A stretch of DNA of 64,000 nucleotides from Candidatus Enterovibrio altilux. GTDB lineage: Bacteria; Pseudomonadota; Gammaproteobacteria; Enterobacterales; Vibrionaceae. The position numbers and the translations under genes were made by a program. The stretch is taken from positions 1,178,001 to 1,242,000 of the forward strand of contig NZ_CP020660.1 of NCBI RefSeq assembly GCF_002381345.1, written 5' to 3'. This document shows positions 10,665 through 22,328 of this stretch, in pieces; positions within the stretch are counted from its first letter, which is position 1; each line of letters starts with the position of its first letter. The notes under the pieces are model-generated. The model saw only the letters and a list, made by a program, of their open reading frames with translations, ran no database searches and had not been told where the DNA came from.

Positions 10665-11471
10665 ATGTTAGATGCCACCTTGTGGCTTGTTATTGTCTGT
10701 TTAATGCTAGGCAGCGGTATAGGATTATTAGCGGGATTGTTAGGCATAGGCGGTGGCTTACTTATTGTGCCTGTGTTGTATATGTTATTGCCTGGGGTTG
10801 GGCTTTCTCCTTCGCTCACTATGCCGATGGCTATTGGAACCTCTTTAGCCAGTATAATTGTGACATCATCTTCTTCTGCTTTCTTGCATTATCAACTTGG
10901 TAATATTCAACTTTCTGCCATTAAAACTCTATTACCTGGCATATTAGTTGGTGGTTTTATGGGTAGCTGTATCGCCGACCAATTTTTAGCAGAGTATCTG
11001 CCTCGTGTCTTTGGTGTGATTGTATTGTTGCTGGCATTACAAATGATTTTACCATTAAGGATAAGAGTGGTTAGGTCTTTTCCTTCAGTGTTCAAAAATA
11101 TCATGAACGGTGGCATTATAGGTGTGGTATCTAGTCTTATAGGTATCAGTGGTGGTGCGTTGACTGTGCCATATTTGAACTATTATGGTGTTGAAATGCG
11201 AAAAGCCATTGGTACTTCCTCTCTCTGTGGTGTATTTCTCTCAGTGTCAGGCATGACGGGTTTTGTCATTTTTGGTCTCTCAAAAGCGGAAATTTTACCT
11301 GATTATAGTGTCGGATACGTTTATTTACCTGCGTTGTTTAGTATTGTAAGCACCTCAGTACTAACAACAAAGTATGGCGCTAGACTGGCTTTGCGTTTGC
11401 CAACGCCGATAATTAAGCGTGTATTTGCTGTTTTTTTATTCCTCATGGGAGTGATGATGTTTTTAAGCTAA
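10665..11471 (+). CDS. TauE/SafE-family inner-membrane permease (DUF81)
   Basis: A 268-aa polytopic membrane protein, about eight hydrophobic segments. It shows the family's duplicated glycine-rich motifs: [19 protein letters not shown] near residue 25 and [20 protein letters not shown] in the second half. Family members move sulfonates, sulfite or other anions across the inner membrane; the substrate here is not predictable. AGGA precedes the ATG. It lies 13 bp before lgt, the usual Vibrio order (ptsP, TauE-like, lgt, thyA), so the three genes probably form one operon. The upstream partners rppH and ptsP are missing; 10392-10664 is unrecognised DNA. Confidence 0.9.
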   Translation: MLDATLWLVIVCLMLGSGIGLLAGLLGIGGGLLIVPVLYMLLPGVGLSPSLTMPMAIGTSLASIIVTSSSSAFLHYQLGNIQLSAIKTLLPGILVGGFMGSCIADQFLAEYLPRVFGVIVLLLALQMILPLRIRVVRSFPSVFKNIMNGGIIGVVSSLIGISGGALTVPYLNYYGVEMRKAIGTSSLCGVFLSVSGMTGFVIFGLSKAEILPDYSVGYVYLPALFSIVSTSVLTTKYGARLALRLPTPIIKRVFAVFLFLMGVMMFLS

Positions 11472-11484
11472 GGAAGACCACTTA

Positions 11485-12261
11485 ATGTCTTTGATATTTC
11501 CCCAGATAGATCCTATTTTGATAACAATAGGTCCTATAGTTATTCGCTGGTACGCTTTGATGTATCTGGTTGGTTTTACTTTTACGCTATGGTTAGCAAA
11601 GCGTCATGCTGATAAATTGGATAATGATTGGACACGTGATCAAGTCAGTGATCTTCTGTTTGCTTGTTTTCTCGGAGTAATATTTGGTGGTCGCATTGGT
11701 TATGTCCTATTCTACCAATTGGACACCTTCCTTGCCAACCCACTATTCTTGTTTAAAATTTGGACGGGCGGTATGTCTTTCCATGGTGGACTTTTGGGGG
11801 TAATTATTGCAATCGCTTGGTATGCTTTCCGTACAAAACGTACTTTTTATATAGTTGCCGATTTTGTCGCACCCTTTGTGCCGTTTGGCTTAGGGGCAGG
11901 ACGCCTAGGTAATTTTATGAATGGTGAGCTGTGGGGGCGAGTAACTGATGTACCTTGGGGCATGATTTTCCCAATGAGTGGGTTGCTTGTTCGACACCCT
12001 TCTCAACTCTACGAGTTCATGCTTGAGGGCGTAGTGCTCTTCTTTATTCTCAATTGGTTTATTCACAAGCCACGTCCAGTTGGTGCCATTTCTGGCTTGT
12101 TCCTTACGGGTTACGGTGTATTACGTTGTATTGTTGAATTTTATCGTGAGCCAGATGCGCATCTGGGTCTATTCGGAGATTGGATTAGCATGGGACAGAT
12201 TTTGTCATTACCAATGATTATTTTTGGGGTAGGGCAGATCTTCTGGGCATATAGGCGTTAA
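11485..12261 (+). CDS. lgt: Prolipoprotein diacylglyceryl transferase Lgt
   Basis: Transfers diacylglycerol from phosphatidylglycerol to the lipobox cysteine, the first step of lipoprotein maturation in the inner membrane. It has 258 aa with seven predicted membrane segments, a little shorter than E. coli (291). Key residues are conserved: H100 in GGMSFHGG, corresponding to E. coli H103, and the Lgt signature [16 protein letters not shown] with R140 (E. coli R143). AAGGA precedes the ATG. Its likely clients in this window include MltF. Confidence 0.97.
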   Translation: MSLIFPQIDPILITIGPIVIRWYALMYLVGFTFTLWLAKRHADKLDNDWTRDQVSDLLFACFLGVIFGGRIGYVLFYQLDTFLANPLFLFKIWTGGMSFHGGLLGVIIAIAWYAFRTKRTFYIVADFVAPFVPFGLGAGRLGNFMNGELWGRVTDVPWGMIFPMSGLLVRHPSQLYEFMLEGVVLFFILNWFIHKPRPVGAISGLFLTGYGVLRCIVEFYREPDAHLGLFGDWISMGQILSLPMIIFGVGQIFWAYRR

Positions 12262-12378
12262 AATGTCTCTTAAGTCACACAAGTCTAGATTTACATGACT
12301 GTCTTGTCTATAACTCTCCTTATGTCATTAAAATAATTGTTACGTTAAAAGGTGTGTGGGGTAGCGAAAGGAAATACC

Positions 12379-13218
12379 ATGAAACAATATCTTGATTTGA
12401 TGCAGGATATCATCGTCAATGGGAATGATAGGGATGATCGAACTGGAGTGGGTACACGTTCAGTTTTTGGTCGTCAATTACGTTTTGACCTCAGTGAAGG
12501 TTTTCCATTATTGACTACGAAGAAACTATATATATGTGCTATTATTCATGAATTGTTATGGTTTTTAAATGGTGAAACTAATATTCAATACCTGCAAGAT
12601 AATAAAGTATCAATTTGGGATGCATGGGCAACAGAAGCTGGCGATTTAGGACCTGTATATGGTGCACAATGGCGTTCATGGGCATGCTCTGATGGCTCTA
12701 CAATCGATCAAATTGCTGAACTCATAGTACAAATTAAGGTTACGCCCCATTCTCGCCGTCATATTGTTACGGCATGGAATCCTTCTCATCTTCCGGATGA
12801 AAGTATGGCATCACAGACAAATGTGGAGCAAGGACGAATGGCATTGGCGCCTTGCCACTGTTTATTTCAATTTTACGTGGCTGATCGCAAGCTGTCCTGC
12901 CAACTCTATCAGCGCAGCGCAGATTACTTTCTAGGTGTACCATTCAATATAGCAAGCTATGCGTTATTAACACACATGATCGCACAGCAGTGTGATTTGG
13001 ACGTAGGTGATTTCATACACACTTTTGGTGACGTTCACTTATATGAAAACCATCTAACAGACGACATCGTGTACGAGCACCTTAAACGTACGCCTGGGCA
13101 AATCCCAATGTTGAAGATCCTCCGTCAACCTGATTCTATTTTTGATTATAGGTTCGAAGATTTTGTCATTGACGGCTACGAAGCGCAATCAGCAATAAGA
13201 GCGCCTATTGCGATTTGA
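12379..13218 (+). CDS. thyA: Thymidylate synthase ThyA
   Basis: Converts dUMP to dTMP with methylene-tetrahydrofolate, producing dihydrofolate that FolA (also in this window) recycles. The frame is open from 12352, but MKQYLDLMQ at 12379 matches the family start and follows AAAGGAAA (279 aa, close to Vibrio length). Catalytic C159 lies in APCHCLFQF; the phosphate-binding SRRH (125-128) and the [17 protein letters not shown] block are present. It is 117 bp downstream of lgt and probably in the same operon. Confidence 0.97.
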   Translation: MKQYLDLMQDIIVNGNDRDDRTGVGTRSVFGRQLRFDLSEGFPLLTTKKLYICAIIHELLWFLNGETNIQYLQDNKVSIWDAWATEAGDLGPVYGAQWRSWACSDGSTIDQIAELIVQIKVTPHSRRHIVTAWNPSHLPDESMASQTNVEQGRMALAPCHCLFQFYVADRKLSCQLYQRSADYFLGVPFNIASYALLTHMIAQQCDLDVGDFIHTFGDVHLYENHLTDDIVYEHLKRTPGQIPMLKILRQPDSIFDYRFEDFVIDGYEAQSAIRAPIAI

Positions 13219-13545
13219 ACGTAGTTGTACTCAAGCAACGTGAAGACATAGGATTGAGAATTTGAAACTTATTATTCATTCTGGACGTCAAAAATACTGT
13301 ATTTTAAAAAATTACAGTGTAGTCTCATTGACTTTTGGAGGAATCATTGTTTCTTAACTGCACATTCATCACTTTTTATAGTCATTCTGTTGAGTTGGTA
13401 TGCGGGCTATAATAAGGAAATATGATGGCTAATATTGAGTGCATATGTTGCATTTTAGTGGAATTACTCAATAATATTCGTCTCATAGAGAATAATAGGT
13501 AGCTGATCAGCTGATAATAATTTTTTTTTAGCTTTTTGCAAAATA
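13219..13545. other. Gene-free stretch after thyA
   Basis: No gene recognised. Near its end the palindrome AGCTGATCAGCT (13501-13512) is followed by a nine-T run, which could act as a weak terminator. Confidence 0.4.
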
Positions 13546-14553
13546 AGCTTTGTTTTTCAATGGGAGTTCAAATAGCAAGTCCCAATATGATTGACGCTTA
13601 AATGATCGCTTTTATTTTAGGGATACCGAACCTTATCAGCTTATTTAACGCTTTTGCTATGGCGTAAATTTCTCTAATTTGAGCATTGTAATTTCTTTAA
13701 CTCAATGTTCCTCCGAAAAATTTTTTGACTCGAAATGTTACCGTTTCTGCTAGGGAACATTTATGGCAGTCATATCTTGTTTTCCAATTCTTATTTGAAC
13801 CGTATAACTTCTGATAACTGGCTGCTAAATTTTCCGGATGCCTCGTTCCTAAAAGTTATTCCTTTTCTGGGTGGGATGGGTGGAACCGCTCGTTTAATCA
13901 GGACGGGTTCGTAAAGTTGTTTGGTGTCATAAGCACCATCGACTAATATTACCTTGATCTGCGGTGGGTCTTTTTGAGGAAGTTAGGTAGCACTTCACCG
14001 TCAGTCATATTTGATGCACTTAACTCAGTAGCAATGATTTCATGCGTATTTATATTTACCGCTAAATGTAACTTGCGCTAAATTCGCTATTTTTCATCAA
14101 TGCCATGTTTTTTGACTTTTCTTTAGCCTGCATCCTAGGTTTTTAGCCCTATAAAATTAATAGTTAAGTGCTGGATGTTTTCTTCATCACTTTAAAATAG
14201 TAGTGAGCCAGGATTGATTAAAGCTTGATGACATTGCTCCAATTAGTGTTTTGTAGAGAAGTTTATTTATAAATCTGAATATTGAAGTGAGCTTAGCTGT
14301 TTAAAGCATGGATTGAAAATTTAGTTCCCTGATTTAGAAAATAAAGCCAGTTACCATAAAGGTTCTCTAGCAGAGACAGTAATGGTTCGAGTTAAAAAGT
14401 TACTAGGAGGGACATTGAGTCTAAGGGAGCACACACTTAGATTGGCGAAGCCTACGCCATAATAAAAGCGTTAAGTAAGCTGAGAGAACTAGATATGTCT
14501 AATAGTTAATTATGTTGGTATTTACTATTTGAACTCGAATTAGAAAGCACAGC
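13546..14553 (-). mobile_element. Compound IS903-type remnant (minus copy plus inverted right arm)
   Basis: A minus copy from a right terminus near 13546 to a left terminus at about 14348, with an internal deletion near 14190, abuts a plus right arm 14349-14553. The junction is the same as at 3332. Confidence 0.85.
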
Positions 14554-15466
14554 TGCAATATAATCAATTGTCGCTCACTAACATTCTGGATTAATGAAGA
14601 ATTCATTTAGCTATGGAATGAAGTAAAGCAGAGTCATCATGGGAGACTTCATTTATTTAGTGACTCAGCTATTACAACGGTTTTCATGGTGAAGCATGTA
14701 TTTTTAATGCTATTGAGAGGTTTGCAAAGAGTCATTAAATTTGTTTAATTATTGTTTTTATACCCTCACTACTTATGCATTAGCAAGTGAGCCCAAATGG
14801 CTTAACGTCGAGTTCAAGACGCAGATTAAAGGAACCATCGAGCACAGAACCAGTGATTTTACAGGCTTACAGTCTACGGTGATGGCTAATAGCAAGTAAA
14901 AAGCAGGGCATTAATCGAAAACAGAGAGTGTGGTGCAAGTTACGTCTAGCAGTAAATATAAATACGCATGGAATAATTGCTGCTGAGTTAAGTGCATCAA
15001 ATGTGGTGGATGGTGAAGTGCTACCTAACTGATTTAAATAGAGTAGCTTAAAATTAATAAAACATTAGTTGATGAAGCTTGTGACACCAGAGAATGTGAT
15101 GTAACCGTTCGGATTAAACGAGTGGTTCTACTTATATCATCAAGAAAAGGAGCAACTTTTAGGAAACGAGGTTAACCGTATAATTGAGCGGTTAGTTACC
15201 AGAAGTTATATGATTCAAATTAATATTGTAAAACGCGGCATCGTTACCATAAACGTTCCTGATGAGAGACGGCAATGTCTCAGTTTAAAAACTATTTGTA
15301 GGGACATTGAGCTTAAGGAATCATAATACTCAGATTAGCGAGACCGACGCCATCATGAAAGCGTTAAATAAGTTGATAGAGCTAGGTATGCTTAAAATGA
15401 AAGATATTGTTTAATAGTGAATCATGTTGGGGTTTGCTATCTGGACTCGAATGAGGAAATAAAGCT
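14554..15466 (+). mobile_element. IS903-type remnant lacking left terminus
   Basis: A plus copy that starts inside the transposase N-terminal region directly after the preceding element and ends at AGGAAATAAAGC near 15466. Recognisable DDE-region codons are interrupted by many stops. Confidence 0.85.
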
Positions 15467-15611
15467 TGTATTGTGTATAAACAAGTACCACGCGATAGTT
15501 TGTGAATGTGACTGATTTGCATTACGATACTCCATATTTATTAGCAAAATTGCGAGGGTGCAGCGCAAGAGTATATCAGTGCTGTAAATCAACAACAGGA
15601 TTGAGTGTTTC

Positions 15612-17954
15612 ATGTCGCTGATTGGAAGAAAATTTTTATCTACCATATTATACTTTATTCTATACGGTCCAGTCATGGCAGAAGAGAGTCCTGTTGCACA
15701 AGATAGTCAAGAATCACTGCAAATCCCGACAGACACTTGTCTCACGCCAGAGTATCTGTGTATCACCAGAAAAGAGTACGCTGATGACATTAAGAACGCA
15801 CTCGTAACCATTGTGGCTGATCATGTTGAAGCCAAAGCTAATGAAAAAGCAATTTATCGTGGTGATGTAGTGGTTACTCAAAGCCATCGCATCATTAAAT
15901 CTGATGTTGTCACGTTACGTCAGCCTGATAATATTGTTATGGCTGAAGGCAACGTTTATTTTTATGATGGTGAAATGACAGTGTCTGGTAAATTCTTACA
16001 AAGTAATCTGAATACCACAGAGACCACGTTACTTGATGCCCAGTATAAAATGATGTGTCAGCCAGGAAGAGGGCAAGCTAAATACATTTTTAAAAATGGC
16101 ACCGCCTTCTATGAGTTAGAAGACGGTACATACACCACATGTCCAGATAATGATAACAGTTGGTATCTTAGTGCAGGGAGCATTACAAAAGAAAATGGTA
16201 ATATTTTCGCTGATTTGTATCACGCTCAATTTAATGTGTTTGATATTCCCATTGCCTACCTCCCTTATTTACGTGTGCCCGTTGAAGATGGTAACTTAAC
16301 CGGTTTTTTATATCCGTTAATCAGTTGGCATAAAAAGGACGGTGTGACATTATCGACGCCCTTTTATTGGAACATTCACCCTCAGACAGATATGCTCATC
16401 ACACCGAAATACATGTTTAACCGGGGTTCATTTTTAAGAATTGAACCTCGTTATTTGATTGAAGATGGTAGAGGTTCAATGGTGTTCGAATACATGGGGC
16501 AAGACGATTTTTACACTACATACAATAAAAGTTGGGGATTCCATTGGCAGCATTTTGGTATTCGAGAACATTGGAAGTATAATGTTAATTATAGTAAGAG
16601 TAGTGATATTAACTATTTTTCACGGAACACAGATTCACGTATTAGTCACCGTGAAAATCATGCCCTATTACAAACAGGTAATGTGTCTTACCGCGCTAAA
16701 AATTGGGATAGCATCTTAAGTGTCAAAAATTTTCAATCGCTGATGAATAATAGGCCTGTATATCGCTTGTTGCCACAATTAACAGTAAACTATTATTTCC
16801 CTGAACTGGGTTATGGTTTGGATTTTTCAATGCAAAGCCAAATCAGTAAATTTATTACTGATGATGACAGTAAACCTGATGCCACGCGCATTAATCTAGA
16901 ACCAACACTGACTTTACCGTATCACTTGCCTTGGTTAAGCGCGGAGGCAGAAGGCAAAGTGTTTTATTCGTATTTTAACCAAACAAATATAGATCGTGTA
17001 ACGAATAATAATGGCATGTTAAAGTCAAATGTGTCCCGCGTAATCCCGATGGTCAAGCTGAATTCAGTGGTTATTCTTGAACGTGATGCGTTAATTTGGG
17101 GTAACAATTACACGCAAACTTTAGAGCCTCAGGTTCAATATCTCTATATTAAAGATATTGATCAAAGTGGGATCTATAATCCTATGGATTATTCCTACGG
17201 GGGGTACGACACAGCGCGTCTACTAACTGGCTACTACAGTTTATTTCGTGCCAATCAATTTAGTGGTGGTGATTACATCAACCCTGCAAATCAATTTACT
17301 ATAGGTGCAGCCTCACGCTTTTATGATGACTTTTATAAAGAACGCTTTAACATCGCTGTTGGCCAGACCTATTATCTTGACCGCACAGATAGTGGTGCAG
17401 ATAACATGATTAATGATGTAGCATGGGCCGCGGAGACAGAGTTTAACTTTAATGATAAATTATTTGTTCGTGGTACAGCAGAATATGAAAGAAACCTTAA
17501 TAATTTACTGTTTGGTAATGTCACGTTAGAATACCGTAAAGGCAGCTTCTTCGCTCAAACACATTACCGTTACGTATCAAAAAATTATATTTCCAACACT
17601 ATTGGTGCTGATTATCTGAACTTGACCACGGTAGATGGCATTTCTCAAGTAGGTTTAGTGACAGGCTTTCCATTGGGTAAAGGCGTAAGTTTTCAAACAC
17701 AGCATTTCCATGATCTTACTCAAGATCTTACGTTAGCAAAACAATTCGGCTTGACTTATCAATCCGCATGTTTCGTTATTGGCTTGTATTACAATAAGTC
17801 TTTACTCTCTCGTAGCAGCATTAATGACCCTGCAAAATATGACAGTAGGGTTTACTTCTCTCTCAGCTTCTTAGGATTGGGCAGAGAATTTGACTACAGA
17901 CCTGTAAAGGGTAACGTGCTGGGACACCGCCATCCATTCGGGTTAAAGAATTAA
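15612..17954 (+). CDS. lptD: LPS-assembly protein LptD
   Basis: Outer-membrane beta-barrel that, with LptE, inserts LPS into the outer leaflet. It has 780 aa with a signal peptide cleaved near VMA-EES (residue 23), then the OstA/LptA-like jellyroll (about 60-190), then the 26-strand barrel ending near RVYFSLSFLGLG. Cysteines are at 43, 50, 149, 177 and 720. E. coli has two adjacent C-terminal cysteines (C724, C725), each bonded to an N-terminal one; here the site reads SACFV, so only one remains. It starts the operon lptD-surA-pdxA-rsmA-apaG-apaH, with its stop overlapping the surA start. Confidence 0.96.
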   Translation: MSLIGRKFLSTILYFILYGPVMAEESPVAQDSQESLQIPTDTCLTPEYLCITRKEYADDIKNALVTIVADHVEAKANEKAIYRGDVVVTQSHRIIKSDVVTLRQPDNIVMAEGNVYFYDGEMTVSGKFLQSNLNTTETTLLDAQYKMMCQPGRGQAKYIFKNGTAFYELEDGTYTTCPDNDNSWYLSAGSITKENGNIFADLYHAQFNVFDIPIAYLPYLRVPVEDGNLTGFLYPLISWHKKDGVTLSTPFYWNIHPQTDMLITPKYMFNRGSFLRIEPRYLIEDGRGSMVFEYMGQDDFYTTYNKSWGFHWQHFGIREHWKYNVNYSKSSDINYFSRNTDSRISHRENHALLQTGNVSYRAKNWDSILSVKNFQSLMNNRPVYRLLPQLTVNYYFPELGYGLDFSMQSQISKFITDDDSKPDATRINLEPTLTLPYHLPWLSAEAEGKVFYSYFNQTNIDRVTNNNGMLKSNVSRVIPMVKLNSVVILERDALIWGNNYTQTLEPQVQYLYIKDIDQSGIYNPMDYSYGGYDTARLLTGYYSLFRANQFSGGDYINPANQFTIGAASRFYDDFYKERFNIAVGQTYYLDRTDSGADNMINDVAWAAETEFNFNDKLFVRGTAEYERNLNNLLFGNVTLEYRKGSFFAQTHYRYVSKNYISNTIGADYLNLTTVDGISQVGLVTGFPLGKGVSFQTQHFHDLTQDLTLAKQFGLTYQSACFVIGLYYNKSLLSRSSINDPAKYDSRVYFSLSFLGLGREFDYRPVKGNVLGHRHPFGLKN

Positions 17955-19276
17955 TGAATAAATTTTTAAACAAAAAAATGAATAAATGGATGAAAAATTT
18001 ACTGGTTGCAGCATTCTCTATCTGTTCATTATCTGTTTCAGCCTCCATAGAGGAGCTAGATCGCGTCATGATAGTAGTTAATGAGGGCGTTATTCTTTTA
18101 AGTGATATTAAGGCATTAAAAAAAACAATTCTTCTTAATACAAAAACTGAAAATCTGCCACCAGACAATGTGCTTAAACAGCAAATATTAGATCAACTCA
18201 TCCTTGAAGAGTTGCAGTTACAGGAAGCAAAACGTCTAGGTATTCGTATTGATGACACGCATTTAGAGCAAGCAACTGAAAACATTTTGAAAGAACAAAA
18301 TAAATCTTTAAAACAGCTGCGAAACGAACTAGCAGTAATTGGTATGTCTTGGTCGCAATACAGAGATCAAATACGTAGAGGGATGATCATTAATGAAGTA
18401 AGAAACGTACAGGTACGTCGTCGCATTAGTATTTTACCGCAAAATGTAGCGTCTCTTGCATCACAACTTAACGCTAAAAATCGCGAAACAGTGGAATACC
18501 GCTTAAGCCATATTCAACTTCAATTAGATGAAGATGCAGATAAAAAAGAACAAGATGCTGTTGCTACTCATGCAAAGCGAATTGTCACTGAACTTATGGC
18601 TGGTAGAGATTTTTCAACATTAGCACGAGTAAGCTCAAAAGGTCCAAAAGCATTGGGTGGTGGAGACTGGGGATGGATGCGTCTTGAAGAAATGCCAACC
18701 ATTTTTTCCGATCAAATTGAAAATAATGTGAAAGGGTCCATCATAGGTCCTTACCGCAGCAGTGTGGGTTATCATATTATTAAAATTTTTGACACCAGAG
18801 GTCTTCAAACGCATGTGGTCACTGAAACAAAGGTTCGCCATATTCTCATTAAAACTTCTATTATTTTAAGTGATGCAGGTGCAAAATACCAACTCCAATT
18901 GATTGCTCAACAAATCAAAAACGGTGATAAAACGTTCGAAGAGTTGGCTGAACAGTATAGTGCTGATTTTGGCTCTGCTGTTATCGGTGGAAACTTAGGC
19001 TGGCAAGCACCAGAAATTTATATCCCTGAGTTTAAAGATAAAATCGATACCCTATTAAAAGGTGAAATAAGTGAGCCGTTTAAAACAGAGTATGGTTGGC
19101 ATATTGCAGAAGTACTTGACCGCCGACAAGCAGACTACACAAATACTGAAATGCAAAATCGAGCGTATCGTATGCTGCTCAATCGTAAATTTAACGAAGA
19201 GGCTCAAGCTTGGCTTCAAGAGCTTCGCGCAGGTGCATATGTAGAACAAGTAGGTAATCTCGATGAAAATAGTTAA
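17954..19276 (+). CDS. surA: Periplasmic chaperone / peptidyl-prolyl isomerase SurA
   Basis: Chaperones outer-membrane proteins, including LptD, across the periplasm. It has 440 aa (E. coli 428): signal peptide ending near SVSA (residue 30), N-terminal chaperone domain, two parvulin domains (about 185-285 and 295-395, with VRHILIK and GGNLGWQAP), and a C-terminal helix. The start ATG overlaps the lptD stop in TAATG; in-frame ATGs at codons 9 and 13 are alternatives. It overlaps pdxA by 14 bp. Confidence 0.96.
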   Translation: MNKFLNKKMNKWMKNLLVAAFSICSLSVSASIEELDRVMIVVNEGVILLSDIKALKKTILLNTKTENLPPDNVLKQQILDQLILEELQLQEAKRLGIRIDDTHLEQATENILKEQNKSLKQLRNELAVIGMSWSQYRDQIRRGMIINEVRNVQVRRRISILPQNVASLASQLNAKNRETVEYRLSHIQLQLDEDADKKEQDAVATHAKRIVTELMAGRDFSTLARVSSKGPKALGGGDWGWMRLEEMPTIFSDQIENNVKGSIIGPYRSSVGYHIIKIFDTRGLQTHVVTETKVRHILIKTSIILSDAGAKYQLQLIAQQIKNGDKTFEELAEQYSADFGSAVIGGNLGWQAPEIYIPEFKDKIDTLLKGEISEPFKTEYGWHIAEVLDRRQADYTNTEMQNRAYRMLLNRKFNEEAQAWLQELRAGAYVEQVGNLDENS

Positions 19277-20282
19277 CACTCAGCGTGAAAAGAGCATTCA
19301 GCGGATAGCTATTACCCCCGGAGAACCAGCAGGAATTGGACCGGATTTAGTCCTTGCACTGATTCATTATGCTTGGTCTCATCAATTAGTTATCTGTGCG
19401 AACAAAGAAATGTTAATGGAGCGTGCAAAACTACTTGGCATTCATGCTAAATTTGAAGATTATAATCCGACGGCTTTACCTACACTTCATTCATCTGGAA
19501 TACTGGTTGTGTGTGATACCGCATTAGATACTACCGTCATTGCTGGTGAATTGAATGAAACTAATGGTAACTATGTTTTAAGTACACTCAAGAGAGCTGC
19601 AGAAGGCAATATGCAGGGTGAATTTGCTGCTATTGTTACGGGCCCTGTACATAAAGGCATTATTAATCGTTCTGGAATTTTTTTTAGTGGTCATACGGAG
19701 TTTTTTGCTCATTACACTAACGTGCCACAAGTAGTTATGATGCTGGCAACTGAAGGTCTGCGGGTCGCGCTTGTTACTACTCATATACCACTCTCCTACG
19801 TCTCTAAAGCTATTACGGAAGAGCGTCTATTTCGAGTTATCCGCATCTTGCATGATGACTTAATTTTAAAATTCGGTATGGTTGAACCAAAAATTTTTGT
19901 ATGTGGTTTGAACCCTCACGCCGGTGAAGATGGTTACTTGGGCAACGAAGAAAGGGATGTGATTGAACCAGCACTTGATAAACTACGTGAGCAAGGGATA
20001 AATTTAGTGGGACCTTTACCCGCAGATACCCTTTTTCAAGACAAATACCTAAAAGAAGCAGATGTTGTGTTAGCTATGTATCATGATCAGGGTTTGCCTG
20101 TGTTAAAATTTAAAGGGTTCAGAAAGTCAGTCAATATTACTCTGGGACTGCCTTTTATTCGAACCTCTGTGGATCACGGTACCGCATTGGATTTAGCTGG
20201 TACAGGAACGGCGGATACTGGAAGCATGAGGACAGCGCTTTCTCTCGCCATTGAATTAGTAGATAAAAAGCATGTCCCATAA
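19263..20282 (+). CDS. pdxA: 4-hydroxythreonine-4-phosphate dehydrogenase PdxA
   Basis: NAD-dependent oxidation and decarboxylation of 4-phosphohydroxy-L-threonine in pyridoxal-phosphate synthesis. It has 339 aa (E. coli 329). The three metal-binding histidines are present at H174 (VTTHIPL), H219 ([10 protein letters not shown]) and H274 (AMYHDQG). The ATG lies inside the surA 3' end, and the gene overlaps rsmA by 11 bp, indicating tight translational coupling. PLP made here would serve CsdA among others. Confidence 0.97.
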   Translation: MKIVNTQREKSIQRIAITPGEPAGIGPDLVLALIHYAWSHQLVICANKEMLMERAKLLGIHAKFEDYNPTALPTLHSSGILVVCDTALDTTVIAGELNETNGNYVLSTLKRAAEGNMQGEFAAIVTGPVHKGIINRSGIFFSGHTEFFAHYTNVPQVVMMLATEGLRVALVTTHIPLSYVSKAITEERLFRVIRILHDDLILKFGMVEPKIFVCGLNPHAGEDGYLGNEERDVIEPALDKLREQGINLVGPLPADTLFQDKYLKEADVVLAMYHDQGLPVLKFKGFRKSVNITLGLPFIRTSVDHGTALDLAGTGTADTGSMRTALSLAIELVDKKHVP

Positions 20283-21078
20283 TGTTTACTTAGGTCACCG
20301 TGCACGTAAGCGTTTTGGCCAAAATTTTTTGCATGATCCGTATATTATTGATGAGATTGTAACAGCTATCCATCCACTAGCAGGCGAAAATTTCGTAGAG
20401 ATTGGCTCTGGTCTTGGTGCACTGACTGAGCCAATTGCACGTGAAGTCGACAGAATGAGTGTTATTGAGCTTGATCGTGATCTCGCAGAACGTCTGCGGC
20501 GGCATCCTGAGTTCTCAAGTAAGCTGACAATTTACGAAACTGATGCGATGCAGTTTGACTTTCAAGAGCTATCGTCTCCAGGAAACTTACTGCGTATTTT
20601 TGGCAACCTACCATATAACATATCAACACCACTGATGTTCCACCTTTTTACCTTCATGGATGCCGTGAAAGACATGCATTTTATGCTACAAAAAGAACTG
20701 GTGAAGCGTTTAGCTGCAGGCCCAAATTGTAAGGCTTATGGTCGTTTGACCGTAATGGCTCAATATTACTGTAAAGTTATTCCGGTATTAGCAGTGCCTC
20801 CATCCTCTTTTATCCCATCACCTAAAGTTGACTCAGTAGTGGTTCGCTTTATTCCCCACAAAGAACTTCCATACCCAGCTACTAGCTTGAAATGGCTTGA
20901 GCGAGTATGCCGTGAAGGTTTCAATCAACGTCGTAAAACAGTTCGTAATTGCTTTAAAACATTGATTGATATTGATATTTTGACGACTTTGGGCATTGAT
21001 TTTACCGTGCGTCCAGAGAATCTTACATTGGCTCAGTTTGTGACACTAGCAAACTGGATGGATGCAAATAACCAATAA
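20272..21078 (+). CDS. rsmA: 16S rRNA dimethyladenosine transferase RsmA (KsgA)
   Basis: Dimethylates A1518 and A1519 in helix 45 of 16S rRNA during 30S assembly. It has 268 aa (E. coli 273). The SAM-binding motif EIGSGLG is at 43-49 and the catalytic NLPY at 112-115; the C-terminal RNA-binding helical part with FNQRRKT is complete. It is coupled by overlap to pdxA and followed 17 bp later by apaG. Confidence 0.97.
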   Translation: MSHNVYLGHRARKRFGQNFLHDPYIIDEIVTAIHPLAGENFVEIGSGLGALTEPIAREVDRMSVIELDRDLAERLRRHPEFSSKLTIYETDAMQFDFQELSSPGNLLRIFGNLPYNISTPLMFHLFTFMDAVKDMHFMLQKELVKRLAAGPNCKAYGRLTVMAQYYCKVIPVLAVPPSSFIPSPKVDSVVVRFIPHKELPYPATSLKWLERVCREGFNQRRKTVRNCFKTLIDIDILTTLGIDFTVRPENLTLAQFVTLANWMDANNQ

Positions 21079-21095
21079 AAGGATATGTTACCAGG

Positions 21096-21470
21096 ATGGT
21101 CAACAAAAATTTTACAATTCGAGCTGTAACACATTACATTGTAGAACAATCTGAGCCGAATAAAAAACGTTATGTGTTTTCTTATACGGTTACCATCGAA
21201 AATAATGGTAACCGTAACACTCAGCTATTACGTCGTAAGTGGTTAGTAACTGATGCAAATGGAAAAAAATTAGTGATTGCAGGGGAAGGAGTTGTGGGTG
21301 AACAGCCTCATATTAATGCTGGTAAAGAATACACATATACCAGCGGCACTATTATTGAAACACCTGTTGGTGTTATGCAAGGAGCTTACTCAATGCAATA
21401 TGAGAATAAACTACCTTTCGAAATTGAAATTTACCCGTTCCGCCTTGCCTTACCTAACATCCTGCACTAA
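21096..21470 (+). CDS. apaG: ApaG protein (Co2+/Mg2+ efflux-associated, ApaG fold)
   Basis: A 124-aa single-domain protein of fibronectin-III-like fold. The family motif region NNGNRNTQLLRRKW...EGVVGEQPHI is intact. The biochemical role in bacteria is still poorly defined; it is genetically linked to apaH here as in other gammaproteobacteria. The stop is immediately followed by the apaH start codon. Confidence 0.95.
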   Translation: MVNKNFTIRAVTHYIVEQSEPNKKRYVFSYTVTIENNGNRNTQLLRRKWLVTDANGKKLVIAGEGVVGEQPHINAGKEYTYTSGTIIETPVGVMQGAYSMQYENKLPFEIEIYPFRLALPNILH

Positions 21471-22307
21471 GTGAATGTAGTGGCAATTTATCTGGTTGGT
21501 GATATTCAAGGCTGCTATGATAGTCTGTGTGTTCTTTTAGACATGGCTGCATTCAATCCTCAGCACGATCATTTATATGTCACAGGAGATCTCGTTGCCC
21601 GAGGCCCTGATTCTCTCGCCACTTTACGTTTCATGCAAGAACTAGGTGAACATGGCCATACGGTCTTGGGTAACCATGACCTTCACCTTCTGGCCGTTGC
21701 AAAAGGCATAATGAGACCTAAAGCAAGAGATAAGATCCGCGCAATATTAGACGCACCAGATCGTGAAAAATTGCTGCAGTGGCTTCGTCATCAACCGTTA
21801 TTAATTCACAACGAAACAAAAAATGAAACCGCATCTGGCTTTGTGATTACACATGCAGGTATTCCTCCCCATTGGACAGTAAGGGAAGCCAAACAAAGTG
21901 CGCGCGACGTTGAAGCAATCCTTCACAGTGATCGCTACCTTTGGCTGCTTCAAAATATGTATTCTGACGAACCTTCTATGTGGTCTTCTTCCTTAGAAGG
22001 CATAGAATATTATCGCTATACCATAAATGCATTTACACGCATGCGTTTTTTAACAATGTCCGGAAACTTAGATATGGCATGTAAACTGTCACCCGATAAA
22101 ATGAGTGACGAAAATCTTGTACCTTGGTTCGCGGCTAAACGACGTGAAACTATAAAAGAAACAATAATTTTTGGTCATTGGGCAGCACTCGGAGGTATTT
22201 TTCAAAATAATTTTCTTGGTTTGGATACTGGCTGTGTTTGGGGAGGTTCTCTCACCATGGTAAGGTGGGAAGATGGACAAAAATTTAATCTTTCTTGCCC
22301 AGTTTAG
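21471..22307 (+). CDS. apaH: Symmetrical bis(5'-nucleosyl)-tetraphosphatase ApaH
   Basis: Hydrolyses Ap4A to two ADP and also removes Np4-type RNA caps. It is a PPP-family metallophosphatase with GDIQGCYD, GDLVARGP and GNHDLHLL in the usual order, and the C-terminal ITNAFTRMR equivalent and GHWAALGG. There is no ATG: the frame begins with GTG at 21471, abutting apaG, and a second GTG at 21480 gives the family-like N-terminus (M)AIYLVGD and is equally plausible. It has 278 (or 275) aa and converges on folA with a 21-bp gap. Confidence 0.95.
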   Translation: MNVVAIYLVGDIQGCYDSLCVLLDMAAFNPQHDHLYVTGDLVARGPDSLATLRFMQELGEHGHTVLGNHDLHLLAVAKGIMRPKARDKIRAILDAPDREKLLQWLRHQPLLIHNETKNETASGFVITHAGIPPHWTVREAKQSARDVEAILHSDRYLWLLQNMYSDEPSMWSSSLEGIEYYRYTINAFTRMRFLTMSGNLDMACKLSPDKMSDENLVPWFAAKRRETIKETIIFGHWAALGGIFQNNFLGLDTGCVWGGSLTMVRWEDGQKFNLSCPV

Positions 22308-22328
22308 GTATAAATTATACTAGCTGCG

